NCBI RefSeq assembly: GCF_003426025.1
Contig: NZ_QJSH01000001.1
Coordinates: 1-64,000, forward strand
Source of the DNA: Paraliobacillus quinghaiensis
GTDB taxonomy: Bacteria; Bacillota; Bacilli; Bacillales; Amphibacillaceae
DNA: 64,000 nt
Direction: 5' to 3'
Below the pieces are notes generated by a model. The model was not told the origin of the DNA. It made no database searches and worked only from the letters and a program-made list of their open reading frames with translations. The translations under genes and the position numbers were made by a program. Shown piece by piece: positions 52,727-62,424 of this stretch (its first letter is position 1; the number at the start of each line of letters is the position of its first letter).

Positions 52727-54127
52727 ATGGGAATGGATATGTCCCCGAAACAAATTGTGTCAGAACTAGATAAATATATTATTGGGCAACATAAAGCAAA
52801 AAAATCTGTTGCAATTGCGTTACGTAATCGCTATCGAAGAATGCAGTTAGATGAAAAAATGCGTGATGAAATTGTTCCCAAAAACATTTTAATGATTGGT
52901 CCTACAGGTGTAGGTAAAACAGAAATCGCAAGACGACTAGCCAAATTAGTAGGAGCACCATTTGTAAAAGTAGAAGCAACTAAATTTACAGAAGTTGGCT
53001 ATGTTGGTCGTGATGTTGAATCGATGGTCCGTGATCTTGTTGAAATGGCAATTCGTATGGTTAAAGAAGAAAAAATGAAAGATGTGCAAGATAAAGCAAA
53101 GGAATTAGCAAATCAACGTTTAGTTAAATTAATAGTTCCTGTAGCTAAAAAGAAACAACATACTAAAAATCCATTTGAAATGTTATTCGCAGGACAACAA
53201 TCAAGTGATGAAGAAACAGATGAAACTGCAGAAAAAGAACAAGAAATTGAAACAAAACGTAATAGAATTGCACATCAACTTGCCCTAGGTGAACTAGAAG
53301 ATACAATTGTTACAATTGAGGTAGAAGAAAATAGTTCTTCGATGTTTGACATGTTACAAGGTTCGGGAATGGAACAACAAATGGGTATGAATATGCAAGA
53401 TGCATTCAGTCAACTAATGCCTAAGAAAAAGAAAAAAAGAAAATTACCTGTTAGTGAAGCGCGTAAAGTTCTAACACAGCAAGAAGCAGACAAATTAGTT
53501 GATATGGATGAGGTAATACAAATTGCATTAAATAAAGTAGAACAATCCGGAATGATCTTTATTGATGAAATTGACAAAGTTGCTGGAAAGAGTGACCAGC
53601 AAGCAAATGTATCCCGTGAAGGTGTTCAAAGAGATATTCTACCAATTATAGAAGGATCAACAATTGTGACAAAGTATGGCGCTGTAAAGACAGATCATAT
53701 CTTGTTTATTGCAGCAGGAGCATTTCATATGGCAAAACCATCTGATTTGATCCCTGAGTTACAAGGTCGTTTCCCGATACGGGTTGAATTGGAGAAACTG
53801 TCTGTAGATGACTTCAAGAAAATTTTAGTCGAACCTTCAAACGCTCTTTTGAAACAATATCAGGCATTATTAAAGACAGAAGGTATTGAGGTTGTGTTTA
53901 CAGATGAAGCGATAACACGCCTAGCTGAAGTGGCTTATGAAGTAAATCAAGAAACCGATAACATTGGTGCAAGAAGATTGCATACAATTTTAGAAAAGTT
54001 ATTAGAAGACTTGTCCTATGAAGCATCTGATGTAATGATGCCAACAATTGAAATTACAGCTGGGTATGTCAATGAAAAGCTAAGTTCAATTGCAGGGAAT
54101 AAAGATTTAAGTCAATATATTTTATAA
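52727..54127 (+). CDS. clpY: ATP-dependent protease ATPase subunit ClpY (HslU)
   Basis: The 466-residue AAA+ ATPase starts behind AGGGAGG. It has [23 protein letters not shown], Walker [16 protein letters not shown], the central pore GYVGRD and the I domain (about 140-250, acidic and Lys-rich). Walker [10 protein letters not shown] and the C-terminal HslU motif [17 protein letters not shown] follow. It unfolds substrates for ClpQ. It follows clpQ by 17 bases. Confidence 0.97.
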   Translation: MGMDMSPKQIVSELDKYIIGQHKAKKSVAIALRNRYRRMQLDEKMRDEIVPKNILMIGPTGVGKTEIARRLAKLVGAPFVKVEATKFTEVGYVGRDVESMVRDLVEMAIRMVKEEKMKDVQDKAKELANQRLVKLIVPVAKKKQHTKNPFEMLFAGQQSSDEETDETAEKEQEIETKRNRIAHQLALGELEDTIVTIEVEENSSSMFDMLQGSGMEQQMGMNMQDAFSQLMPKKKKKRKLPVSEARKVLTQQEADKLVDMDEVIQIALNKVEQSGMIFIDEIDKVAGKSDQQANVSREGVQRDILPIIEGSTIVTKYGAVKTDHILFIAAGAFHMAKPSDLIPELQGRFPIRVELEKLSVDDFKKILVEPSNALLKQYQALLKTEGIEVVFTDEAITRLAEVAYEVNQETDNIGARRLHTILEKLLEDLSYEASDVMMPTIEITAGYVNEKLSSIAGNKDLSQYIL

Positions 54128-54215
54128 TCGAAAGTTTGGTTTTGATACCATCACTTTTTGATAATCAACACTAGAGAGACTATTACTATTACACATAATG
54201 GAACGGAGGAGCATA

Positions 54216-54995
54216 ATGGAACTATTAGATAGAGCAAGAAAAATAAATTCTATTTTGCAAAAAACAACAGGTAAATCAGTGAATTTTAATGAAATGGCTG
54301 CAACATTACGGGATATCATTACAGCAAATATATTTGTTGTGAGTAGGAGAGGTAAGTTATTAGGATTTGCTATTAATCAACAAATAGAAAATCCAAGAAT
54401 GAAATCTATGTTAGAACAACGACAGTTTCCAGAAGAGTATACAGATAGTTTATTTCATATTAATGAAACCACTTCAAATATTGATATTAACAGTAAATAT
54501 ACTGCTTTCCCGGTCGAAAACCATGAGTTGTTTAAAAATGGTTTAACAACGATCGTACCTATCATCGGTGGTGGTGAAAGGTTAGGGACGTTAATATTAA
54601 GTCGTCTTACTGACAATTTTAGGGATGATGATTTGTTATTAGCTGAGTATGGTGCAACAGTTGTTGGTATGGAGATTCTGCATGAGAAAACAGAAGAAAT
54701 TGAAACAGAAGCACGTAGTAAAGCCGTAGTACAAATGGCGATTAGCTCCTTGTCTTATAGTGAGTTAGAAGCTATTGAACATATTTTTGAGGAACTTGAT
54801 GGTAATGAAGGGCTATTAGTAGCAAGTAAAATAGCTGATCGAGTTGGAATTACGAGATCTGTAATTGTTAATGCATTACGTAAATTAGAAAGTGCAGGGG
54901 TAATTGAATCTAGATCGTTAGGAATGAAGGGAACATATATCAAAGTTCTCAATAACAAGTTCCTAGTTGAGTTACAAAAAATTAAATCAAAATAA
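54216..54995 (+). CDS. codY: GTP- and branched-chain-amino-acid-sensing global repressor CodY
   Basis: ATG 54216 with CGGAGGAG gives 259 residues, identical in length to B. subtilis CodY. The N-terminal GAF domain binds Ile, Leu and Val. The C-terminal winged helix-turn-helix ([34 protein letters not shown]) is highly conserved. CodY represses nutrient-acquisition and stationary-phase genes, including fla/che in B. subtilis, which lies directly downstream here too. A strong terminator separates them. Confidence 0.97.
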   Translation: MELLDRARKINSILQKTTGKSVNFNEMAATLRDIITANIFVVSRRGKLLGFAINQQIENPRMKSMLEQRQFPEEYTDSLFHINETTSNIDINSKYTAFPVENHELFKNGLTTIVPIIGGGERLGTLILSRLTDNFRDDDLLLAEYGATVVGMEILHEKTEEIETEARSKAVVQMAISSLSYSELEAIEHIFEELDGNEGLLVASKIADRVGITRSVIVNALRKLESAGVIESRSLGMKGTYIKVLNNKFLVELQKIKSK

Positions 54996-54997
54996 GT

Positions 54998-55034
54998 AAA
55001 AAAAGTGTTCTGCTTATAGCAGAACACTTTTTTT
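54998..55034 (+). terminator. Terminator after codY
   Basis: A7-GTGTTCTGC (54998-55013) and GCAGAACAC-T7 (55019-55034) pair perfectly around loop TTATA. Confidence 0.9.
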
Positions 55035-55394
55035 GTAGAAAATAAGAATAAAACCAAGGAATTAAATAACTTAATAGGCAAGCATGATAATTTTCAAAAA
55101 AACACGTAAAATTACCTAGTTTTATTTCAATTAAACTAAAAAATTTATATTTAAAATTTAATTTTCGTGTTTTTAAGAAAAATTACACATATTTATCACA
55201 TACTTTCTTTAAAAAAAGAATTGCTAGTTTCTATTGTGCCTGATTTGTGTGATAATAAATGTGAATATATTTTATAATTCGACAAAATACAATTGCGTTT
55301 AAAAATTATCCATTAACCTAGTCCATTAGCCTCAAAATTACACTATTATGAGGGTTTAAACAAAGAATGTACAGAATTAGCATAGACACTTTAG

Positions 55395-55423
55395 TTGTTT
55401 TAAATTACAATATTCGTTATAAA
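55395..55423 (+). promoter_or_regulatory. Putative fla/che operon promoter
   Basis: TTGTTT (55395-55400) and TATAAA (55418-55423) are 17 bases apart, 45 bases upstream of the flgB ATG. The rest of the 430-base spacer is very AT-rich with no gene. I did not find a convincing sigma-D site. AATTTTCAAAAAAAC at 55089-55103 resembles a CodY box with three mismatches. Confidence 0.45.
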
Positions 55424-55468
55424 GGGACTTTTTCTGACGCTTAAAATTATTCAGGAGGTGTACAATAG

Positions 55469-55861
55469 ATGTCGCTTTTTGGAGGTTCGATTACAAGTTT
55501 ACAAAATGGACTTAAGTATTCGACATTAAAAAACCAAACAATTGCAAATAACATTGCAAATGTAGATACTGCAAATTACAAAGCAAAAGACGTTGTTTTT
55601 AAAGATGTACTTAATAACAAAATGCAAAATGATTTTCAAGCAAAAATAACGCATAAAGATCATCTTAATTTTAGTGGCAACAATAGTTCATTCAAGATTG
55701 TGTCAAATAACAGTACACAATATAATCATAACGGGAATAATGTCGACATTGATAAAGAAATGACTGAACTGGCAAACAATCAAATATACTATCAAGCATT
55801 AGTTGATCGAATTAGTGGTAAGTTTAATAGTTTACAATCAGTCATTAGAGGAGGTTCATAA
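55469..55861 (+). CDS. flgB: Flagellar basal-body rod protein FlgB
   Basis: The 130-residue protein begins the fla/che operon behind CAGGAGGTG. It has the rod-protein N-terminal motif NQTIANNIANVDTANYKAKD and a C-terminal helix with DKEMTELANNQIYYQALVDR. FlgB is a proximal rod subunit exported by the flagellar type III system. Its stop shares one base with the flgC ATG (TAATG). Confidence 0.96.
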   Translation: MSLFGGSITSLQNGLKYSTLKNQTIANNIANVDTANYKAKDVVFKDVLNNKMQNDFQAKITHKDHLNFSGNNSSFKIVSNNSTQYNHNGNNVDIDKEMTELANNQIYYQALVDRISGKFNSLQSVIRGGS

Positions 55862-56319
55862 TGAGTATTTTTAACGCATTAAATACAAGTGCAAGCGCCT
55901 TAACTGCACAGCGTTTACGAATGGATACAGTCTCTTCTAATATTGCGAATGCTGAAACGACAAGAGCAACCATTAACGAAGATGGCGAATATGAGCCATA
56001 TAGAAGAAAAATGGTTACGTTTGAGTCAAAAGGCGAAAGAAGTTTTGCCTCCCATTTACAACGAGCAACTACAACAAATCAAAATGTTGGATCTGGTGTA
56101 CGTGTAGCTGAGATTACAGAAGACGATGAACCATTTACGCTTGTATATAACCCGAATCATCCTGATGCAAGAGATGATGGTTACGTACGAATGCCAAATG
56201 TTGATCCATTACAGGAAATGGTTGATTTAATGAGTGCAACACGCTCATATGAAGCAAATGTTACAGCGATAAATGCTACCAAGAGTATGTTAATGAAAGC
56301 ATTAGAAATAGGAAAGTAA
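55861..56319 (+). CDS. flgC: Flagellar basal-body rod protein FlgC
   Basis: The 152-residue protein has the N-terminal rod motif RLRMDTVSSNIANAETTR, then YVRMPNVDPLQEMVDLMSATRSYEANV, and the C-terminal coiled region typical of FlgC. It is a rod subunit next to FlgB. It overlaps flgB by one base and is followed by fliE. Confidence 0.97.
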   Translation: MSIFNALNTSASALTAQRLRMDTVSSNIANAETTRATINEDGEYEPYRRKMVTFESKGERSFASHLQRATTTNQNVGSGVRVAEITEDDEPFTLVYNPNHPDARDDGYVRMPNVDPLQEMVDLMSATRSYEANVTAINATKSMLMKALEIGK

Positions 56320-56342
56320 ACCCCTAAAGGGAGGGATATGAA

Positions 56343-56648
56343 GTGGCGATAAATATACAAGCTTTACAAACACCTACCTTGCAAAATCAAGGATCAGTAG
56401 GTTCAAAGTTATCTGTAGGAGAAGCGCAAGGCCAATTTGCTGGTCAACTTAAAAATGCAATTGAGCAATTGAATGCCTCTCAAATACAATCTGATCTAAA
56501 GACTGAAGCGTTAGTTAACGGAGAAATAGACGATTTACATGATGTGATGATTACCGCTCAAAAAGCGAGCGTTACGTTAAATACAGCTGTAGAAGTGCAG
56601 CGTAAAGCAATTGATGCCTATAATGAAATTATGCGTATGCAAATATAG
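56343..56648 (+). CDS. fliE: Flagellar hook-basal body protein FliE
   Basis: The 101-residue product starts at GTG behind GGGAGGGAT. The C-terminal half has DDLHDVMITAQKASVTLNTAVEVQRKAIDAYNEIMRMQI, split here by family pattern into two helices. FliE links the MS ring to the rod and is exported early. The order flgB-flgC-fliE-fliF is conserved. Confidence 0.96.
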   Translation: MAINIQALQTPTLQNQGSVGSKLSVGEAQGQFAGQLKNAIEQLNASQIQSDLKTEALVNGEIDDLHDVMITAQKASVTLNTAVEVQRKAIDAYNEIMRMQI

Positions 56649-56695
56649 GCTACACTAATAATTAAATCGATTGACTTGTTGCATGGAGGCAAAAA

Positions 56696-58300
56696 ATGAA
56701 ACAGAGTTTAGTTACATATAAAGACAAAATAATAGAGTATTGGCAAAGTAAATCTGCTAAACAAAAGGGAACATCACTTTTTTTAGTGCTTTTGTTTCTA
56801 GTTATCGTTATTGGTGGTAGTGTACTAGCAACAAGATCATCAATGGTTCCTTTGTACAATAGCTTATCTATCCAAGAGGTTGGGCAGATAAAAGCAGAAC
56901 TAGATGCTAGAGGCGTAAACTATGAGGTCCAAGGTGGAGGGACAGCAATTCACGTACCTAGTGAGCAAGTAAATACGTTACTTGTCGATCTAGCTGCACA
57001 GGGCATACCCAATAATGGAAGTATTGACTATTCCTTTTTTAGTGAAAATAGTTCGTGGGGTATGACAGATAACGAATTTGATGTAATGAAATTAGATGCA
57101 ATGCAAACTGAACTAGCTAATCTAATCACAGGAATTTCAGGAATCGAATTTGCTAACGTGATGATTAACTTACCTAAGGAACAAGTTTTCGTTAGTGATC
57201 AGCAACAAGAAGCATCTGCATCAATTGTATTAGAAACAACACCAGGGTATCAATTTGAACCAAGTCAAATTGATGCACTTTATCATTTAGTATCAAAAAC
57301 AGTTCCAAATCTCTCTAATGATAATATCGTCATTATGGATGGAAACTTTAACTATTATGATCAAAATAATCAAAAAAATGTTGCGAGCGGAGATATTTAT
57401 ACAACACAACAGAATGTTAAAGAAGATATAGAGCGAGATATTCAGCGCCGAGTTCAACAAATGTTAGGTACAATGATTGGAGCAAATAAAGTAGTTGCAT
57501 CTGTAACAGCTGATATAGATTTTACCCAAGAGAACCGAATTGAGGAACTTGTTGAACCAGTAGATGAAGAAGAATCAGAAGGGTTACCTGTTAGTGTAGA
57601 GAAGATAACAGAAACATATACAGGTGATGGTGCACCGTCTGCTGTTCCTGGTGGGGGAGAAGAAGATATAGCTAATTACCCTGCAGGTGAAGACGCTAGC
57701 GGTGATTACGAAATGGTTCAGGAGTCAATCAATTACGAATTTAGTCGAATTCAGCGTGAAATAGTAGAAAGTCCTTATAAAGTCAGGGATCTTGGTATAC
57801 AAATTGCTATAGATAATACGAAAGAAACTGTCGATGCAAATGGGGAGCCTGAACTGTTAACAGCGCAAGAACAAGCTGATGTAGAGGCAAGTATTGCGTC
57901 AATTTTAAATTCAATTATTACAACTACAATTGATGGAACCTATGGAGAGATAAATCCAGGTGACAAAACGTCGATTGTATTTCAAGAATTCAATCATAAA
58001 CCAACAGCTGGAGTACCAACGACGGTACCTGGAATTCCAACTTGGGTCTACATCACTGGTAGCGTTTTACTACTACTTGTTATTGGATTGATCATTACAC
58101 TGGCAAGAAAGAAAAATGTATCTGAAGAAGTTGCTTATAGTGAAAGTGCACCAGTAGAACAGGAAAGTTTTGAAGTTCCTGATATTGAAGGTGTTGTAGA
58201 TAGTGAATCATCAATTAGAAGAAAACAGCTAGAGAAAATGGCAAATGATAAACCTGAAGAGTTCGCAAAATTATTACGAAGTTGGATTGCAGATGATTAG
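56696..58300 (+). CDS. fliF: Flagellar MS-ring protein FliF
   Basis: The 534-residue protein has two transmembrane helices, at about residues 23-45 and 444-466. The periplasm-side ring-building motifs lie between them (SMVPLYNSLSIQEV, NVMINLPKEQVFV, GANKVVASVTADIDF). The C-terminal FliG-binding tail ends KPEEFAKLLRSWIADD. It forms the MS ring in the membrane, the base of the flagellum. GGAGGCAAAAA precedes the ATG. Confidence 0.97.
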   Translation: MKQSLVTYKDKIIEYWQSKSAKQKGTSLFLVLLFLVIVIGGSVLATRSSMVPLYNSLSIQEVGQIKAELDARGVNYEVQGGGTAIHVPSEQVNTLLVDLAAQGIPNNGSIDYSFFSENSSWGMTDNEFDVMKLDAMQTELANLITGISGIEFANVMINLPKEQVFVSDQQQEASASIVLETTPGYQFEPSQIDALYHLVSKTVPNLSNDNIVIMDGNFNYYDQNNQKNVASGDIYTTQQNVKEDIERDIQRRVQQMLGTMIGANKVVASVTADIDFTQENRIEELVEPVDEEESEGLPVSVEKITETYTGDGAPSAVPGGGEEDIANYPAGEDASGDYEMVQESINYEFSRIQREIVESPYKVRDLGIQIAIDNTKETVDANGEPELLTAQEQADVEASIASILNSIITTTIDGTYGEINPGDKTSIVFQEFNHKPTAGVPTTVPGIPTWVYITGSVLLLLVIGLIITLARKKNVSEEVAYSESAPVEQESFEVPDIEGVVDSESSIRRKQLEKMANDKPEEFAKLLRSWIADD

Positions 58301-58312
58301 GGGGAAACCTTT

Positions 58313-59323
58313 ATGGCTAGAAGAGAAAAATTAACTGGTAAACAAAAAGCTGCGATTCTATTAATCTCGCTTGGACCTGATGTTTCAGCACAGTTATATA
58401 AACATTTAACCGAAGAAGAAATTGAAAAACTAACGTTAGAGATATCATCGGTGAAAAAAGTGGAATCAAACCAAAAAGAAGATATTCTCGACCAATTTCA
58501 TCAAATAGCGTTAGCGCAAGATTATATCTCACAGGGTGGGATAAATTACGCAAAAACAGTTTTAGAAAAAGCGTTAGGAGCAGAGGAAGCTACTAGTATT
58601 ATTTCGCGTTTAACATCTTCCTTACAAGTTAAACCATTTGATTTTGCGCGTAAAGCTGACCCAGCCCAAATATTAAACTTTATTCAAAACGAGCACCCAC
58701 AAACAATAGCATTAGTATTATCTTATTTAGAAAAAGAGCAAGCAGGACAGATTTTATCCGAATTACCACAAGAATTGCAGGCAGACATTGCAAAACGGAT
58801 TGCGTTAATGGATTCGACATCTCCTGAAATAATTTATGAAGTGGAGCAAGTATTGGAGCGAAAACTTTCTGCAACTGTTACACAAGATTATACACAAACC
58901 GGTGGAATACAGGCTGTTGTTGAAGTGTTAAATGGTGTAGATCGAAGCACAGAACGGACAATTTTAGATGCGCTTGAGATTCAAGATCCAGAATTGGCTG
59001 AAGAGATTAAAAAACGCATGTTTGTATTTGAAGATATTGTTACACTTGATAACCGTGCGATTCAGCGTGTTATCCGAGAAGTGGAAAACGATGATCTTCG
59101 TCTAGCGTTAAAAGTTGCAAGTGATGAGGTTAAAGAAATTGTGTTCAGCAATATGTCAGAACGGATGTCAGAAACATTTAAAGAAGAAATGGAATTTATG
59201 GGACCAGTTCGATTGCGTGATGTAGAAGAAGCACAAACAAGAATTGTTTCAGCGATTCGTCGGTTAGAAGAGGTTGGCGAAATTGTCATAGCTCGTGGTG
59301 GAGGAGATGATATTATTGTCTAA
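58313..59323 (+). CDS. fliG: Flagellar motor switch protein FliG
   Basis: The 336-residue protein carries the three armadillo-like domains of FliG. TGKQKAAILLISLGPDVSA starts the N domain. EHPQTIALVLSYL contains the EHPQ motif of the middle domain. The C-terminal torque helix has the charged MFVFEDIVTLDNRAIQRVIREV. It couples the stator to rotation and binds FliF and FliM. fliH begins inside its 3' end. Confidence 0.97.
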   Translation: MARREKLTGKQKAAILLISLGPDVSAQLYKHLTEEEIEKLTLEISSVKKVESNQKEDILDQFHQIALAQDYISQGGINYAKTVLEKALGAEEATSIISRLTSSLQVKPFDFARKADPAQILNFIQNEHPQTIALVLSYLEKEQAGQILSELPQELQADIAKRIALMDSTSPEIIYEVEQVLERKLSATVTQDYTQTGGIQAVVEVLNGVDRSTERTILDALEIQDPELAEEIKKRMFVFEDIVTLDNRAIQRVIREVENDDLRLALKVASDEVKEIVFSNMSERMSETFKEEMEFMGPVRLRDVEEAQTRIVSAIRRLEEVGEIVIARGGGDDIIV

Positions 59324-60053
59324 CCAGTCAAAAGTTATTGGCATAAAACAACTGAAATTTGCGAATGAAAACACGGGAGTAGATCAGGAAGATCAAGAAA
59401 CATTAGAAAACATACAAAAGCAACAAGTACAAGCTGAGGAAGAACTAAAGCTAACTAGAGATAAAGTAGATCAACTCTTAGCTGATACAAAAAAAAGAAT
59501 AGAGACCGAACAAGAGCAATGGAAAGAAGAAAAAGCAAGATGGGTAGAAGAAGCAAAACAACAAGGTTATCAAGACGGCTTTCAACTTGGTAAACAGGAA
59601 AGTATAACAGAATACAAAAAACTATTAGAACAAGCACGAAAAATAGTTGAACTAGCAGAACAAGAAGGCGAAGCAATCCTAGCGCAAAGTGAACCCAAAA
59701 TTTTACGTTTAGGGTTAGTGGCCGCTTCAAAAATCATACATCAAGAACTTGAAAAAAGTGATGCATATATAGATATTGTTCGCAATGTGCTACGAGAAGT
59801 ACAAGAGCAACCATTAGTTCGTATTAAATCAAATCCAGCAGATTACGAAAAAATGCAAAAGTATAAAGACGAACTACGCTTAATTATTGATACAAAAGCA
59901 GAACTAACATTTTATCCCGATGAAGCGCTGACTGAAGGAGCTTGTGTTATTGAAACACCTTTCGGAAAAATTGATGCAAGTGTAGATAGTCAATTAGAAA
60001 CCTTACGTCATTCTTTGTTTGATTTAGCGGGGGAGATTAATCGTGAAACTTGA
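59316..60053 (+). CDS. fliH: Flagellar assembly protein FliH
   Basis: I choose TTG 59316, nine bases after GGAGGAG in the end of fliG, giving 245 residues; the ATG at 59307 directly abuts that site. The first 110 residues are a charged coiled coil with GYQDGFQLGKQE (a GxxxG-like segment). The C-terminal domain (ILRLGLVAASKIIHQELEKSD) resembles vacuolar ATPase peripheral stalk subunits. FliH regulates the export ATPase FliI. The end overlaps fliI by 11 bases. Confidence 0.92.
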   Translation: MSNQSKVIGIKQLKFANENTGVDQEDQETLENIQKQQVQAEEELKLTRDKVDQLLADTKKRIETEQEQWKEEKARWVEEAKQQGYQDGFQLGKQESITEYKKLLEQARKIVELAEQEGEAILAQSEPKILRLGLVAASKIIHQELEKSDAYIDIVRNVLREVQEQPLVRIKSNPADYEKMQKYKDELRLIIDTKAELTFYPDEALTEGACVIETPFGKIDASVDSQLETLRHSLFDLAGEINRET

Positions 60054-61356
60054 TATCTATGCTGCATCGATAGAAAAAATGGACTTATATAAGCGGTATG
60101 GAAAAATACAGCGTGTCGTAGGTCTTATGATTGAATCAAAGGGACCTGCTGTAGGGATTGGCAATGTTTGCTATATCCATACAACTTCCAAAGCTAAAAT
60201 TTATGCAGAAGTTGTTGGCTTTCATGATGAAAATGTACTTCTAATGCCCTATGCACCAATTAATGAGATTAGTCCAGGCAGTCTTGTTGAAGCGACAGAC
60301 AAGCCGCTTACGATAAAAGTTGGTCGTGGATTAATTGGAAAAGTAATTGATTCAATGGGACACCCTCTAGATGGTTCTATATTACCAAAAGGGTTAATGT
60401 CCTATTTAACAGAGCGGACACCACCTAATCCTTTATCTAGACCTAGGATATTAGAGCCGATTCAATTGGGCGTCAAAGCGATTGATTCCTTATTAACCGT
60501 TGGAAAAGGGCAACGTGTTGGGATTTTTGCAGGAAGTGGTGTTGGAAAAAGTACACTTCTAGGTATGATTGCTCGAAATAGTGATGCTGACATTAATGTG
60601 ATTGCAATGATTGGTGAACGTGGTAGAGAGGTTCGTGAGTTCATTGAAAAAGACCTTGGAGAAGAAGGTCTGAAAAAATCAATTGTGGTTGTTGCTACTT
60701 CTGATCAACCAGCTTTAATGCGAATAAAGGGTGCTTATACAGCAACAGCCATTAGTGAATATTTCCGTGATCAAGGATTGAATGTCAACCTTATGATGGA
60801 CTCTGTTACACGGGTAGCAATGGCACAAAGAGAGGTTGGACTGGCGATAGGAGAACCGCCAACAACGAAAGGATATCCTCCTTCTGTATTTGCAACATTA
60901 CCTAAGTTATTGGAGCGAACAGGAACAAGTGATAAAGGTACAATCACAGCTTTTTATACCGTTTTAGTAGATGGTGATGATTTAAACGATCCAATTGCTG
61001 ATACTACAAGAGGTATACTTGATGGTCATTTTGTTTTGGATAGGAAACTTGCAGAAAAGGGACAATTTCCAGCTGTAAATGTTTTAAAATCAATTAGTCG
61101 CGTTATGCCACAGATAACATCAGCAAGAGACCAGCAAATTGCGCAACATGCTCGCTCTATTTTATCAACATATGAAGAAAATTATGAGTTGATTCAAATA
61201 GGAGCATATAAACGAGGTACGAGTAGGGAAGTAGATCAAGCAATTCAATTGCATCCGAAAATAATTTCTTTTTTGAAACAAGGAATGGAAGAAATGTGCT
61301 CAAGAGATGAAGCGATGAACATACTTGAAACCAGCTTGTATGGAGGGAATAAATGA
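60043..61356 (+). CDS. fliI: Flagellum-specific export ATPase FliI
   Basis: The 437-residue protein starts at GTG with GGGGGAG upstream, inside fliH. It is related to F1 beta subunits: Walker A GIFAGSGVGKSTLLGMIAR, MIGERGREVREFI, NLMMDSVTRVAMAQREVGLA and GEPPTTKGYPPSVFA. It powers export of flagellar substrates with FliH and FliJ. Its stop overlaps the fliJ start by four bases. Confidence 0.97.
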   Translation: MKLDIYAASIEKMDLYKRYGKIQRVVGLMIESKGPAVGIGNVCYIHTTSKAKIYAEVVGFHDENVLLMPYAPINEISPGSLVEATDKPLTIKVGRGLIGKVIDSMGHPLDGSILPKGLMSYLTERTPPNPLSRPRILEPIQLGVKAIDSLLTVGKGQRVGIFAGSGVGKSTLLGMIARNSDADINVIAMIGERGREVREFIEKDLGEEGLKKSIVVVATSDQPALMRIKGAYTATAISEYFRDQGLNVNLMMDSVTRVAMAQREVGLAIGEPPTTKGYPPSVFATLPKLLERTGTSDKGTITAFYTVLVDGDDLNDPIADTTRGILDGHFVLDRKLAEKGQFPAVNVLKSISRVMPQITSARDQQIAQHARSILSTYEENYELIQIGAYKRGTSREVDQAIQLHPKIISFLKQGMEEMCSRDEAMNILETSLYGGNK

Positions 61357-61802
61357 TGACAAATATCAAAGCATTCCAAAAAATCCTATCTCATCAGGAA
61401 CGAATAAAGAATGAAGCACAAATTAATTACCAGGAAGCAATGAACGATTTTGAAGTGGTAGCAACGAAACTATATCAGTTATTGAGAAAAAAAGAAGAAG
61501 TTGAAAAACAATATGATTATTACTTGCAGTCTAGTGGCACTGTGACTACGTTAGCAACACATTATGCCTATATTGACGAAATAAAGAAAAAAATACAGCA
61601 AGTAGAATTAGAAGTGAACCAAAAAAGAGCTGTAATGGAAAAAAGACAAGCTATATTAACCGAATCGCATATAGAGGTAAAAAAATTTGAGAAGATCATT
61701 GAAAAGAAAAATAACCAAGCAAAGATAATGGAAGTATATAACGAAAAAATGCAAATGGATGAAACATCTTTACGACAATTTTTAATGAATGAAGATAGGT
61801 GA
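61353..61802 (+). CDS. fliJ: Flagellar export chaperone FliJ
   Basis: The 149-residue product is almost entirely coiled coil and rich in Lys, Glu and Gln (QKILSHQERIKNEAQINYQE, EIKKKIQQVELEVNQKR). It matches FliJ in length and position after FliI. It acts as a central stalk of the export ATPase and escorts substrates. Two consecutive ATG codons (61353, 61356) are possible starts. Confidence 0.93.
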   Translation: MMTNIKAFQKILSHQERIKNEAQINYQEAMNDFEVVATKLYQLLRKKEEVEKQYDYYLQSSGTVTTLATHYAYIDEIKKKIQQVELEVNQKRAVMEKRQAILTESHIEVKKFEKIIEKKNNQAKIMEVYNEKMQMDETSLRQFLMNEDR

Positions 61803-61806
61803 GTAT

Positions 61807-62385
61807 ATGGCAAAAGCAACTGAAAAAACAAAAAAACCTGGATTTTTGCAATGGTTAATGGTTATTGGAATCCCATTATTATTTGCCCTTATTATCGCTA
61901 TTATAATCATATCTGTAATGGGAATTGATGTTATTGCAAAATCCAAAGAAGTGGCTAACCAGATCCCCTTTTTATCATCAGTTGTTGTAACAGAAGAAGA
62001 AGCGAATGTAGAACGTGAAATAACTAATTACGAGAGTCAAATTTCTAAAAAAGATCAACAGATTAGGACACTTGAGGCAGAGCTTTCAAATCATGAACAG
62101 ACAATTGAAGAATTAAATCAAGAGGTTGTTAAACTTACAAATCAAGTTGAAGAAGTGTTTGAAGAAGAAACAACTAATCAAGAAGTGAATAGTGAAAAAC
62201 TAGATAAATTAACTAAATCATATGAAGAAATGGATGCAGAAAAAGCAGCAGCAATCCTAACTAATATTACCTCAGAATTGGCTGCTAGCTTATTACAACA
62301 AATGAACAACGAAGCACGAGGATCCATTTTAAGTGAGATGGATGCAGAGATTGCCGCGGATCTTACGCAATTGTTACTTGAATAA
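61807..62385 (+). CDS. ylxF: YlxF, MotE/MgtE-N-like flagellar operon protein
   Basis: ATG 61807 with AGGTGAG gives 192 residues. A single N-terminal transmembrane helix (about 15-40) is followed by a coiled coil (60-115). The C-terminal helical domain (DAEKAAAILTNITSELAASLLQQMNNEARGSIL) resembles the MgtE N-terminal/FliG-like superhelix found in MotE. The YlxF role is not established; related MotE is a chaperone for a stator-associated protein. It sits between fliJ and fliK, as in B. subtilis. Confidence 0.88.
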   Translation: MAKATEKTKKPGFLQWLMVIGIPLLFALIIAIIIISVMGIDVIAKSKEVANQIPFLSSVVVTEEEANVEREITNYESQISKKDQQIRTLEAELSNHEQTIEELNQEVVKLTNQVEEVFEEETTNQEVNSEKLDKLTKSYEEMDAEKAAAILTNITSELAASLLQQMNNEARGSILSEMDAEIAADLTQLLLE

Positions 62386-62424
62386 TAAATGATTATTACG
62401 TACTTGAGAGGAGGTGAAAGAGAG

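Noticed and set aside
55200-55300. Sigma-D (flagellar) promoter upstream of flgB
   Set aside because: No TAAA with a GCCGATAT-like -10 at 14-16 bases could be found.
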